Part shown: piece by piece, positions 25,521 to 37,800 of the stretch
How positions within the stretch are numbered: the stretch's first letter is position 1
Layout: every line of letters begins with the position of its first letter
DNA from: Dipylidium caninum
Lineage: Eukaryota; Platyhelminthes; Cestoda; Cyclophyllidea; Dipylidiidae
Assembly: GCA_017562135.1 (NCBI GenBank)
Contig: QEYB01000562.1
Coordinates: 1-64,000 of the forward strand
Direction of reading: 5' to 3'
Length of the DNA stretch: 64,000 nucleotides
Translations under genes and position numbers: made by a program
The notes under the pieces: model-generated
What the model was told of the DNA's origin: nothing
The model's input: only the letters and a program-made list of their open reading frames with translations
Databases searched by the model: none

Positions 25521-26704
25521 TCACCCCTCGCCTTCCGCACCTGTCGGGGCGATTTCGGCAACACCGAGGCGTGCAGTGTCCACCCGATTAAGCGTGTACA
25601 AAGGCCGAAATGACTCAAAGAACCCACAGTCAGCGAAGAAGTTAGGGAACAGCCAGAAACGCAGACGACCGAGGGAAAGCACCAGCAAGGACGCATACAT
25701 GACAGCGCGCACGGCCCCCAGCAAAAGGAGCACGCCAAGCAGCATGAGTGCGGCCAGAGTCACATAGTACGCACCTTGACGCGCCTCCCAAGGCCACATG
25801 GGGAAAGCACAGCACACGATGACACCGCAGATCAGGGCCAAACCCAATAACCATGTGGTCAGGCTGGGGGGCGCTTCGTAGATCCACACATACACTCCCT
25901 CATCGTCAGCCTCGCCGTCCATTGTAAACACCTGATCTGACGCGTACTCCAACCTCGCTGGCTTCTTACGCTTACCCTCACCACTCGAACACGACCACGA
26001 CGACGCGGGGGGTAAGGCGGAAGTGGAAGGGCGGGAAAAGGCGCCAAACAAGTAGGACATCCAGGTGACGCTCTTCGAACCACCAACTCGCGGCTTCCTT
26101 GCTCCCACTGCCGCCGTTGTCTCCAATCTCTCTCCGAGCGATGCCGACGCCTCACTCTTCTTCTGTTCAGATGACAAAGGAGAAAGTCAAGTGCGAGGCA
26201 ACAACACCACAACCAGCAAAGTAAAAACCCCTCTTCTCCCAACACACCGTCGTCCCATCTCTTCTACTCTGCTCCCTCGATTGGCCGCTTTTCCGCGAGT
26301 TCCCTCGCTTCTCATCGTCCTTGCGCTTCCCACCCACCTTCCGCCTCACCTTCACGGCTCTAAACCACCCTATTAGACAAACGTCACATTAGTGCGCCAT
26401 ACCTCACAATTAACCTCTTTTCCACTAGCTTCTCCATGAATCGAACAACTTCACTCGTGTTGGAGAAATCCGTTGACCTGGAACCCTTCCCCTTCCCCAC
26501 CCGACCAGTCCACTTCGATTGTCGGAGGCATTCAACAGCGTCGTTCGCATAGAAGTAATTAACACGACGTCCTCCAAGGCGGCCCTCGTGCGACGCCACT
26601 CGTGTGTACAAATATCGACAACCTTCCAGTTCAGTTGCAGTCGGCTGCGATCCTTCGTCGTGAACTCCGCTTCTTCTTCCTTTGCGTCGTACCTTACATT
26701 CCAT
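25521..26704 (-). CDS. SEC62: Protein translocation subunit SEC62
   Basis: SEC62 is an ER membrane protein that joins SEC61 and SEC63 in post-translational import of short secretory proteins. I read two exons: 26,704-26,408 (donor ATT-GTGAGG) and 26,162-25,521 (acceptor GAACAG), giving 312 residues with matching phase. Exon 1 carries the cytosolic N-domain pattern Arg-Val-Asn-Tyr-Phe followed by Ala-Val-Glu-Cys-Leu and Ser-Lys-Trp, the typical SEC62 layout. Exon 2 has the Asp-Gln-Val-Phe and Tyr-Val-Trp-Ile-Tyr motifs, then two membrane helices separated by the short luminal Phe-Pro-Met-Trp-Pro loop. It ends with Phe-Trp-Leu-Phe-Pro-Asn and Phe-Arg-Pro-Leu-Tyr-Thr. The C-terminal acidic tail of vertebrate SEC62 (about 399 residues) is absent. 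The start Met is the one giving a basic N-terminus like the family; a few codons more are possible. It is the only intact copy in the window. Confidence 0.85.
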
Positions 26705-28039
26705 GTCGCGACCGCGGCCACATCCACTCCACACACCAAACACGCATGTGCATGTGGGTCAACGACGCACACATGGGAAGGTCAGATGCCACGTCTGGGG
26801 GGAGTTTGACCAACCACATGACCATATGGATAATCACTCGATTTCGCCAAAAATCCATCCCCATGCGCCACTTCGACCCGAATGTAGAAAGGCAACGTCC
26901 ACTTCTATCACCGCGCATTTACTACTACACCAGTTGGCCCCAACACACCGCGTAGTGTGAGTTGTGCTAATCACTCTCGAGGACTTCCAACTACGCCAGT
27001 CTAAAAGGCGTGTGCGGCTCGCTATGACAGGCTGCATGGCAGGTTACGGCAAGTTCTGCAGACGGCAAGAGCCATCAAGTCTGCTGCTCTTCCACTGCCC
27101 CACATTGCCACCTCAGGAAGTCGTGAACCCCCCACCTCTACGCTATCCACACAAATCGTCCCGATGGAGATTCGTCTTAGAGTAGAATGAAAAAGGCTCC
27201 GTGATCCCCCAAACTACTAACACCCTCGTCAGCCCAGGTTTCAACATCAATTTTTTTGGTCACGGTGGGATATGGCAACCGATAACCCCCCCATGTCGCC
27301 TGCATTGAGGAGCAATTCACGAACAACCAAAAGACAAAATGCACATGACAGCAATTATTAGTACCGAGCGCCCCAACTCCGTCCCACTATAGCCGCGACA
27401 GTCGAATCTACTCTCACTCTCACATCTTCCGCGAGTCCCTTAGACGGTTCTTGACAAATGAAGATGCCTCCCCTCCGTCGGCCTCTATTCACTCCTCTAA
27501 CCTAAGGGCAAGCGGTTCAGTACTCACCACTCAAGTGGCCGGGTCGACTCCCACGCCTCCTGCTACAGCACAGCCAACGTGGCCTCGGCTACCAGAAGTC
27601 AGGTGTCTTTGCGTCTCGCGTTGACAACAGCTGCCATCATCTTCATTACAACCATGTGCAACTTCAACAGTCTGCTAAAGCTCGGCTACGGTCAATCCGC
27701 CATTTCCTCACATCTCCCTTCCCCACTCTCGCCCCGACCTCGCTAACCTGTTTTTGACGCACAACTTCCAGCGTTACTTCGTGGGGCGGCACATTAAGAC
27801 ACCCTGGCCCCGTCCAAGTCACCCCCCACCCAATTTATCCAAGTTGTCACTCCTCCGAGTCTGCTTGCCAACTGCGTCTCTGTCACTCTCAGGCCCAAAA
27901 TAATCGTTAGCACCACCCCCCACTGACCAACGGCTACTTGAGCCGCTCCCACTTTCAACGTCGAGGAGCCTGCGCACATCACCTCCTGCCAGGCCGTTCC
28001 TCCACATCTGTCTGACACACCAAAAGCCGACTTTTCATT
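26705..28039. other. Intergenic DNA between SEC62 and the coiled-coil gene
   Basis: The two genes point away from each other, so promoters for both are expected here. Only short frames without recognisable domains are present on either strand. I see no RNA gene or repeat that stands out. Confidence 0.5.
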
Positions 28040-29010
28040 CGGCCTCTCTTCGTTGGTGAGAGTCTACACGAAATAGCACCACCTATCGCGTGGGTGGACT
28101 GCACTCCGCGACAGCGCTGGCAAATCTCATGCTCCAACGCGTTGAGTCAGGGTGAAATCGTCAATCGAGTGGATGCTCCACCTTCTGAAGTTCATGTGTG
28201 GTAGTATGCGGTACACACACATAAACCCCCGAAACCTCAGATAACCGACTATTTACACTCTGCCCCACACCCCGATCCACTCTTTCGTGCGTGTTCCAAG
28301 ACATAAAGTCAGGCAGGACACTCTCCCCTTTTTTTCCCTATGCCAAGCGTACTCCGTGACGCGGGCCGCCTTAGCACCAAAGTTCGGTAGGAGAATGTGT
28401 ACCACGCGCACCAAGCGAGGAAAACAGGCGCCGCCACTTGGGAGAAAAGGAGAAAGAGAGAAGGGGAGAGTAGCACATTCCACACACCACCCCCACCGCG
28501 GCAAAGTGAGCCGCCCGCGATACAAAAAAACCACACTGGGAGATGCGGGTTCAGAGTCTAAGTAATGCTTATGAATACTAGGGAGAAGGAGGATTCACTT
28601 CGGCGTAAGGAGGCATTCAGGAAGAGCACTCTCGAGGCCCTGTCACGACGTGAGAAGCGGCGGTTGGCGGAGAGGCGGATGGAGAGCGATCTCGAGATGG
28701 AGAAATATTTAGAACTGACTACTCTTCAGGCTGCCAGTGATGGGGCACGAAACGCCTGGCGGAAACAGGTGGATATCACGCGGAGCAGACAGGCAAGCGT
28801 AACAACAGCAACTACCTGTAGATTCTCAATGCTAAACAGATACATTTCAATGTTCCTTACGCCCTCCGTAAAATCACTAACTCCCTTCCTCCGTTTTCGT
28901 GGAACCTCGTCTTCATGTAGGATTTGGCTGCCAAGAAACTGGTCGAGATGCAACGTATTGCAGAAAGCAGTCTCTCTGAACGCGCTGACAGAGCATTCAA
29001 CGAGGTGGCA
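28040..29010. repeat. 5' part of coiled-coil gene, duplicated at 30.45-31.5 kb
   Basis: The flank and first exons of the coiled-coil gene recur from 30,449. Similarity is very high over 28,040-28,600 and drops through exon 1 and exon 2. The copy begins in the middle of the 3' flank of the same gene. This is the signature of a tandem duplication joined at the five-base shared string GGCCT. Confidence 0.85.
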
Positions 29011-29970
29011 GTAAGTCGTGCGCTTCTACTATCAGCAAGAGACTCGGATCACGTTTTCAACGAAACGACCAGACGCGTCAAAACACTATGTGACTATCGA
29101 AATAGTCTCAACCGTCTATTGAACTTCAAGAAGGCTGCAGCCAAGGTAGGTGTTGAGCTCCAACACTCTCTTTTCTCTCTTCAAACCACCACTTCCCAAC
29201 TTACCATGTGCGTTTGCACACGACCGCACAGGAGGAAAGCGATCGGCAGAAGGATCTCGACAAAAGTTACGCGGAGGCCTGCAAAGAGGAGGAGTCCAAA
29301 AGACGCGATGTCGAACAGCAGCGACGAGCCACCCTTCTCCAGATGGGCAAATGTTTGAAGGTAAAGATTTACGAAGCATCATTGCCTCGTACACCCGAGC
29401 TAAATGTTAGCAAGAAATGATGCTAAATCCGATACAACTTAGAATTTCAGCACCACGTAGCCGATGGAATTAAGCTCGATATGGATGCTCAAACCTGGAG
29501 GCATAAACACCTCCACCGTAGGGGAACATAGCCAACCACCTCCTAACAATTCCCTTTAATACAGAAGCGCAAATAGTTACAGAGTAAAGTAAGCCGCGGC
29601 AGCCATACGGCGAACGAAGAAAGAGGCGATATCGTGATCCGGCGGCCTGCAAAGAGATAAACTGGCGAGTAGCATCCACATCCACATCCACCCTTTGACA
29701 CATATAACAGACTTTCCCTTTCCCCATGCGCAGGAGCAAATGGAAGCGAGGGAAGTTGAGACACGCAAACTACGGGACACAGAACTCGAAACGGAACGAA
29801 AGTTGGTAGCACAACAGCGCGATTGGGACAGTCGTGTAGGGGCAGCGAAGCAGAAACTGATGGCACACTTCGACGCTTGGAGGAGCAGTCTCACGCCAAC
29901 TACTCGATTCAACCCACTTAATGTTAATGCGCTTTGCACGAACCAGCTGCAACTGTCTCGTCGGTGTTAA
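28565..29970 (+). CDS. Coiled-coil protein, four exons, family unknown
   Basis: Exons are 28,565-28,792, 28,921-29,145, 29,232-29,360 and 29,734-29,970, all in phase 0, giving 272 residues. The start Met follows an in-frame stop six bases upstream. Donors 2 and 3 are GTAGGT and GTAAAG. The first intron would use a GC donor (CAG-GCAAGC), or alternatively the GT eight codons earlier at 28,769. The protein is almost entirely charged helix: Arg/Glu/Lys/Gln rich with heptad-like spacing, low in Pro and Gly until the last 25 residues, no signal peptide and no membrane segment. Composition resembles ciliary trichohyalin-plectin-homology proteins, but I see no diagnostic motif and do not assign it. 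The last exon and its 3' flank are copied at 23.55 and 61.29 kb, and a decayed copy of exons 1-2 follows at 30.97 kb. Confidence 0.65.
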
Positions 29971-30453
29971 CTCGTCGGCACCCTTGGAGTTGCCCACCTC
30001 ACATCCCAATGTCATGCGCCCCAACCGGCAACCGGAGAGTTGTAGTCACCGCAATAGACAACCATCGCTTGCGCTCCTGCTCACCACACGTCAGTGTTCA
30101 AACGTGAGAACGGCAACCCCACCCACGCATGACGTCTCCACACTCTGTTACGGGCACACATGCCATCACCGCTCCTTCACCTCTCCCTCACCATCGCACC
30201 AATCGCCATCCCGCGATCCCCACCCCCCCCTCCCGCCTCCCCGCTCTGCAACAAGGCTTCAAACCACCTTCGGCTAAAAGACGCCTCTCAGCCCACCCCA
30301 ACTGCCATTTTACATGCACGCTGTTTTCCCCACAAAGGCCGTCAAGATCGCGTCTCCGCCTCCGTCGCTCAATCACTCCTTCGACTCCGTGCACCACTCG
30401 ACCTGTGCGTACTTGCCACAAGTGTCACCACCGGTCCACCTTCACCTCAACGG
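29711..30453. repeat. Last coiled-coil exon plus 3' flank, three copies
   Basis: This matches 23,534-24,277 almost perfectly and about 61,270-62,000 with substitutions and indels. The copy here stops at the string GGCCT (30,449-30,453), where the sequence switches to the 28,040 repeat. The other two copies continue from the same string into DNA downstream of SEC62. Confidence 0.85.
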
Positions 30454-30969
30454 CCTCTCTTCGTTGGTGAGAGTCTACACGAAATAGCACCACCCTATCG
30501 CGTGGTGGACTGCACTCCGCGACAGCGCTGGCAAATTCTCATGCTCCAACGCGTTGAGTCAGGGTGAAATCGTCAATCGAGTGGATGCTCCACCTTCTAA
30601 AGTTCATGTGTGGTAGTATGCGGTACACACACATAAACCCCCGAAACCTCAGAATAACCGACTATTTACACTCTGCCCACACCCCGATCCGCTCTTTCGT
30701 GCGTGTTCCAAGACATAAAGTCAGGCAGGACACTCTCCCCTTTTTTCCCTATGCCAAGCGTACTCCGTGACGCGGGGCCGCCTTAGCACCAAAGTTCGGT
30801 AGGAGAATGTGTACCACGCGCACCAAGCGAGGAAAACAGGCGCCGCCACTTGGGAGAAAAGGAGAAAGAGAGAAGGGGAGAGTAGCACATTCCACACACC
30901 ACCCCCACCGCGGCAAAGTAAGGCGCCCGCGATACAAAAAAACCACACTGGGAGACGCGGGTTCAGAGT

Positions 30970-31545
30970 CTAAGTAATGCCTATGAATACTAGGGAAAAG
31001 GGAGACTCACTTCACTTCGGCATAAGGAGGCATTCAGGAAGAGCACTCTCGAAGCCCTGTCACCACGTGAGAAACAACGGTCGGCAGACAGGCGGATGGA
31101 GAGCGATCTCGAGATAGAAACTTCTACAACCGGCTGCTTTTCGGGCTGCCAGTGATGTGACACGAAACGCCTGGTGCAAACAGGTGGGTATCACACGGCG
31201 CACACACGCGTACAAGTGTCACCGCACGGCCCACTCGCCACTTCTCTCTACAAACTGCCACCTCTAGCTCCCCCTACTTCCCTCCCCTACCTCCCTGCCC
31301 ACTTGCTCACCTGCCTGCCTACCCACCTACCCGCCCATATATCACGCCCCCACCCACCCACCTCCTCCCCTTTCTTCCTTCCATCCATCCCTCACTCATC
31401 CCCTTCCCCTCCTCCCTCCACCTCGCCTTCACGTAAGATTTCAATGCCCAGAGACTGGTCCAGACGAAGCGCACCGTAGAAAGCACCCTCCTCTGTACCC
31501 GCTGACAGAGCACTCAACGAGGAGGAAGAAAGTCGTCTGCTTCTT
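30970..31545 (+). pseudogene. Decayed copy of coiled-coil exons 1-2
   Basis: Bases 30,981-31,185 align with exon 1 of the intact gene, and 31,437-31,545 with the start of exon 2. They carry many substitutions and small indels. A six-base duplication (CACTTC) lies near 31,010-31,020, and the exon 2 acceptor GTAG-GA has become GTAA-GA. The intervening intron is replaced by a longer pyrimidine-rich run (31,230-31,435). Substitution-type decay makes this a genuine old pseudogene, unlike the insertion noise at the left edge of the window. Confidence 0.75.
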
Positions 31546-31849
31546 CCCTCCCCTCACCTATTGCAACGAAATCCCCTCACAAACCTACGCGATGCAACGA
31601 AACAGCGTTTGCCAGCAAATTATTTCGTCGTCTGCATCAACCAACAAGACATCTACTTCGCGCGCCTGCCGGCACCAGCTCCACCACTCCCCACGAGATT
31701 CCCTCATCGCCAAAGCAAACACATCTCCGCAACCAGCCAACACCACCAATAACCACATCTAGTAGGAGGAGGAGGCGTGAACAACAGTACAAAGCGTTCT
31801 ATTGCAAAAGCCTCCGTGTCCTCCTACGATCTGGCCACCACACACAGAG
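31546..31849. other. Short gap before the Argonaute stop codon
   Basis: No gene seen. The stretch is CA-rich and probably contains the Argonaute 3' untranslated region on the minus strand. Confidence 0.5.
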
Positions 31850-34800
31850 CTACAGGAAAAACATGCTCTCCTGTTGGCCTGGGTGGATCTTGAAACGATT
31901 GTCTTGCAATATGGTCTGCGGATCACTCAGTCCTTTCAACCAATCCCGTGCCCGGAACGCTGCAAGATGGGAGTAGTATGTGGGCGCCGGGTAGGACACA
32001 CTGCGGCAGCATCGCATATACGCGTGACACAAGCAATAGGTGAAATTTTGTAGGCTGTTCGCCTCCCAGTTATTGTCATCGTAAAGCACATAGTAGTGCG
32101 CAGGTTTCGATGTGCCCTACAACACAAATTCACATTACCATGCCACAAAGGAAGGCCATGCCGATGCGCAACCACGGCCGCCACATCGAGGCATCGCGCG
32201 AAACAGCAATAAGCACAATGTCAACTCACCTGAATGCCCTCTTGAGAACACAAGTAGAAATCAAATTCGCGGGGGTGTGTAATCTCGGTGTCCACCACGG
32301 TACCAGGCTTCACATTCCTATCCCTAGACACAGCAAAGGCTTCTTATCCCCGACCTTCCTCCATTCCCTCCACCCAACCAACTATCTACCAATCCCTTTC
32401 ACACCACCACCAAATGCAGCCAACTGGCCAACTCTGTTCCATCAAGATCCAACAGGCACACACGCACACGCACACGCACACGCACACAACGACTCACATG
32501 AGTAAGGCGTCTTACCGGGAATTAGCTGGGTTAAATCGAATGTGATGGCGCTTCTGCACCACAATGAAGGTGAAGCCTGGCTCGTAGCCGGGTCTAAGCT
32601 CAGAACAGGCTTTTTGCATAGCTTTCAACTCGATCCATAAAATTTGGTCAAATTGGCCCTCCGACACACCGTCGCGGTAAAATATTATCTTTGTTGGCAG
32701 ACGACCGTTGTTACGGTCGGCGAAAATCTGGATACAAATGCAAAACAGGCACCTGTGAAATACCCGCACAGTAAAACGACAATTCAGAGCAACGCACAAC
32801 TAACTCGGCCCACTCAACTCGCAACGAATAAACTGATGATGTAAACATGCGTCCACCAGTGAAAAAGCAGCAGTGGATACCTAAGTACTAAAGTAAAGCC
32901 AGCATACCCTTAAGAGATCGGTGAAAATGCCTTCCATTCCCTCGATTTCCTCCCTTGATACATCACCGGCCTTCTTGTGTTCCTGTTGACGAACGATGGC
33001 AACATATCGCATCAGATCACTCGAAATTGAGCCAACCACTGCGGCAACCGATTTCGCAAAGTCGCGCCTACCACCCGTTGACATCGGATGAGTGACGTCA
33101 GCGCCCATCACCATGACGAACTCATCGTGCAACCTTCGAGACAGATCTCCCACCACCCAATTCAGTCCGCCAAGCTTCCCGTTTATCTTCAGCATCAGAT
33201 TGTCTATAACACAAGGCCACATCTCAGACAAACAAGTGCAGAATAGAAGCAAGGTGGGAAAAAAAAGGGAGAAGAGAGGGAGCAACATCGCTCGCAACTA
33301 CGCGCCTTTCAGTCAGGACGCAACCAACGCTCAACACATGTGCCGAAGCGTCACGGAGGAGAGGAGAGAGCCGCGAAGAAGGGGCGAGGAAGGAGGACAC
33401 GTGCACCAGTGTATAAACAAACAACTTACTGAATACATTCGGCTTCCGTAGTGTGGCGTCCTTTATACACTGTGTCACCATACAGTCGTACAGCTCACCC
33501 TGGCGCTTTATGTACGGATATTCTGTGTTGCCACTCAATACAAAAATTGCCAAATCCACCTTCTACAATGGGAAAAGTGGTCACACGCGCATGACGCACA
33601 TCTTCAAGGAAGATTACACTATAGCAAGGCAGCTCAGCTCAACTGCGCAAGGGCGCTTTCTCGTTCAACCTGCTAGTAACAATGTGCTCACCTCTTTCCG
33701 AAAATCCGCAAACAGTTTCGTCAAATCGACCAATGTTTTACCCACTATCTTCTTATCCATATCCAAATTGACGCCCCAATTTGCCGCCACGACCGGAAGT
33801 TGATCGACTACCTGATAAGCATTCCTTTCCTAAAATGCATCGAACAATCATCAGTTCATTCGCTCACATCTATTGCATTATTGGTTATAAGTGCAAAAGA
33901 CGACCAACACTAATTACTAGCCCCCCTCCTTAGTGTGGGTGGATCTCGGCTTAAAACAAAAGTCACACAACTTACGCGGCCAGGAGGCATACACACAACC
34001 TTGCAACGCAGTCGCCTCGGAACGGGTTGGTAGAAGGGCTCCTGGTTCCACTTACCCCTTCCCAGTTCACGCGTTACTTTGTGAAAAATACCAACAGGTT
34101 GTCCCAGTTCTCGTGCCTCAACACGAAGCGGCCCTCAAACTCTTCAAATTTATCGCCAGCTTCTGCTTCAGCGTGCTGGATCTACAGTAAACAACACGAC
34201 AGCCTCAATTGTAAGCCCCACCACCCCCAGGACACTAACACAACCGCTATCAAGGCTCCTTTACGTACAACCGACAGAAGCTCTCGATATACGTATTCAA
34301 CGTCTTAAATCGTTCACTCGGCGGCACCGCTGCACAACGGATAACATCTCTGGCGATCACACCGGGGTCTTCTCTCGAATTTTGGAAGGGCATAACATGC
34401 AATAATTCCATGGGAATGAACTCGTCCTTGTCCTTCTTGGTCTACAATGTTCAGAGAAACATCATCCACTTAACGGCCTGTTCAGGCACCAACCGGCAAT
34501 ACAACCGCATCATCTCGAGGGCTCCTCTCTCTCAGTCAACCAACCGACTACACCCCTCCAACCCCAAAACTCCACCTTACAGTCAGTCGAGAGACAGTTG
34601 CACATCAGCCCCTCTCACCACCCAACCCAACCCAACTCAACCCATCCTCTCATCTCCCCTCCACAGCAGCTCCACCCCGCGAATGACACCTCACCTGCTC
34701 ACCTCCGACCACTCGACCACCAAAACGTCTGCACCTTCTAACCACCTCTCATTCACATGGGGCAAGCAACCAGGCCACAGGCCGCACCACTCGTCGTAAG

Positions 34801-37800
34801 AACTCTCAACAACCCTATCTCAATCTCCACCTACACTACTTGGCCATCAGGTGCGCCCACACAATCGATCACACTCACCTTAATGCACGGTAGTTCCGGA
34901 TATTGCAGCGTTATGCCATACTTCTCCTTAAAGTATTGGACGATTGTTTGCTTCGTATCGCCCACCGTCTCCGCATTAGCCCCTCTTGGAGACAAGCCAT
35001 GCACCACGAAACTCTTCTTATACGGCTTCCCTGTAGACATCATACAAATGCACTCACCGGTCAACATCATGAACCGCAGTCAGCAGTTACAAAACTTAGC
35101 ACTGCCACCTTCAGCTGTCTGCCAAACCACAACAGACATACCATATGATATCAGCACATACTGGGTTGACAGTCGGAAGCATAATCGAGGTGTGGACAAA
35201 CAATTCCACTCACACCGTGTCATGCATCAGCGCAAAGTACTCACCCTCGTGGCTATAATGGCTGGCTTCCACACGCAATGACAATATCTGCGCCTTCATG
35301 CGATCCCACGTCGACTTGTCATACATCGTGTCGCGGAATTTCTCGTACAGAATTTCGGCCAGATTGCCGGGTGGAAAGAAAGCCCGGTATACCTGAGGAA
35401 ACAAACATCACATGAGCGCCAGCCTCCCTTGACGCGTCCGAGCAAACAAAGCATCACGCCGCATCGCCACACTCACCAGGTCAACATTCAGTCTTACACT
35501 TCCATTGTGGCCGAACACTTAATGAAAATCCTCTATGTATGTGGAAGAGGCCATTGGTTTTGCTTTGCCATGGTGTGGTTGAATAAATCCCCGATTTTGA
35601 AAAAGACCGAGGGCCCCTGTCCGATAATTTGCTTAAACGCGTTATCCACCATGTTGATGCAATCCTGCGGTATCTCCTTTATTGTTCTCCGGCTCTCAAT
35701 ATACTCCTTTATCCAATGAGCCGAGACGCTGGGCACCCTTTTAATGTTGTATTCCAGGACCAAATCATCTTTCCCCTGAGGATCTGTCACCGGGACCGTC
35801 TCACTCGTTTCCGTTTTACCACCGAACAAGGGCGACAGTGAGTACACTATCTTTCCACCATCGTGAAAAACATCGCCGCCCAGTCTAAAAAAATACATTA
35901 CAAGGGCGCACAGGCAAAAATTCACACCTATGCATCCCTTCACAAGAGTGAATCAACCTCTCTAGGGGGTTCTCTGCACCGCCCTCGACATACAGATTAC
36001 GCCAATTACGTGTTCTCACGTTATAACAAACCAAATATAAAAGCACGAATTTGGTCGATTCCACAGCAATATACGTACTTGCCAACAACTTCTTTAACAA
36101 ACTTCTTCAAACGTTTCTCATCAGTGATCAATTCCTTTCCGTCAGCGCCTTTAAGCCTCTTCGGCGTTAAGTCATAGACCAAGACTTCCCGGTCTGATAA
36201 CTCAAAATCCCAACAGTTGACCTCCACTAAGACGTGCTCTCCGCTTTCTCCTGCGTTCGGACGGACAGGAAACGCCTGCTCTCCTTAGGACAACTTGATC
36301 TACAAATGACATCATCGCATACCTAATCACGTCCTCATTGCAAGGGGTTGGACACCCGTGTGCAAGCTCTGCCGCTGGAAGAAAATGCCACCAACACTTA
36401 CGAAGAAGATTGGCCCAGCTCTCCTTGCCTACAATTACACAAAACATCATCGTTACTTCTCACTTCTGTCACACCTTCCCAGATATCGCAATCTCAAATT
36501 ACTCGAAGGCTAGAACGACTCACCGAGCCTTCTTGGACTTTTTCTTTCCGCCTCCAGGTGAATGACCTTCTCCCGCCTGCGATGCTGAGGTGCTACAATG
36601 CATTTCACAAACAACACTTCAACACATCTTAACCATTCTCGTATTCCTCCTGCCTCCACATAATTGGCAGACCCATAACTCCAACCTACCTGGGTGGCTC
36701 GCTAACGACGTCCCCTTTCCCACTAATGCGCTGTGCTGGCAAGTCACCGGGCCCGATCGGAGCGTCCCTGGCCCCCGTCTCAATTGATAATGAACTTAAG
36801 CTGCGAGATAACACCAAACACAATAAAAAGAAGACAGTAAATTCCTGTTAGACAAAGAGAGTGGACGCCAAAACAACCAGAACGCTACTGCAATGCTTTT
36901 CTCGCTCGCACTTTGGACCGCCGACCCGAAAACCCGCCAGCCCTTTCCCCCTCGCTCCCCCCCCCCCGGCGTCCACCAGCTCACCCAACCCCGCACCCAA
37001 GGACTGGCATACGCACAAAAACAAACACACGCATACGAATAGACAACCCCTACTCGCCAACACCTTATGAAACAACGGCAAACCAACAGGCAATAACCGT
37101 GAGTGTCACCAAAACCTTTTGAACACGTCAACAAACATGAATACCTCCCTCGCACTTACAATGATGCCAGCTCTGATGAGATATTTGCGCCTACATCAAA
37201 ACATCATGAGGTAATTACTGCCAGTATGGAGTGCCACATCATCTACAGCCACTCCTCTCTTCCAAGCCCTCTTCACTGGGCAATGAGTGATACGGACATT
37301 TTTCATCCCAACATACCCGAATAAGTATAGCGCATTTGACCCGTCATTGCGACTAGACACTAATGTTTGTCTTTACAACAAATAGCGAGTCGGTCTTAGC
37401 CTTGCCACAAATGAAACCCACGTGACCAAAATGGGCAACACCGGTTGAAAAATAACAGCCTAACTTTGACCAGATATGACCCAATCAAAAGGCAATCAGT
37501 TATAAAGACGTTGGACGTACGATGGCAAAGGAGAATTCGGCTCCAGTTCTCTTTGCCGACGGCGATCACTACGCAAATCACCATCTCCTCCTCCCTGATC
37601 TTCAATAACAGTGAAGCTCATTTCCCACCCTCTGTGTCCACCTCTGTCTCCGCGAGTTTGGAAGCCACCACCTCTGCCTCCACCACGTTGGAAGCCACCA
37701 CCTCTGCCTTCGCCACGTTGGAAGCCACCACCTCTGCCTCCGCCACGTTGGAAGCCACCACCTCTATCTTCGCCACTTTGGAAGCCACCACCTCTGCCTC

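Larger units (their letters stand above)
1..26376. repeat. Left arm of a ~37.7 kb-period direct duplication
   Basis: Base order in this segment follows 43.0-64.0 kb from start to finish. Anchors that can be matched by eye include 1391 with 44100, 2328 with 44820, 6002 with 46953, 9403 with 49265, 12832 with 51560, 15341 with 53261, 17480 with 55394, 19613 with 57339 and 24273 with 61997. From 1 to 15.3 kb the left arm is about 1.5 times longer than its partner because of dispersed short insertions. From 15.4 kb rightward the two are nearly the same length, apart from one insertion of about 220 bases near 19.2 kb. The arm holds broken copies of the UBASH3-like last exon, the flippase, a partial Argonaute and one coiled-coil exon, and it ends in the intact SEC62 locus. 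Whether the duplication is in the chromosome or created by assembly cannot be settled from sequence alone. Confidence 0.9.

Noticed and set aside
34045..34062. Splice donor GTAAGT at 34,050-34,055 (minus) ending the linker exon in copy B
   Set aside because: Copies A and C read through this point in an open frame to a better-placed GTAAGT at 33,970-33,975. The motif arises from a one-base loss in copy B.
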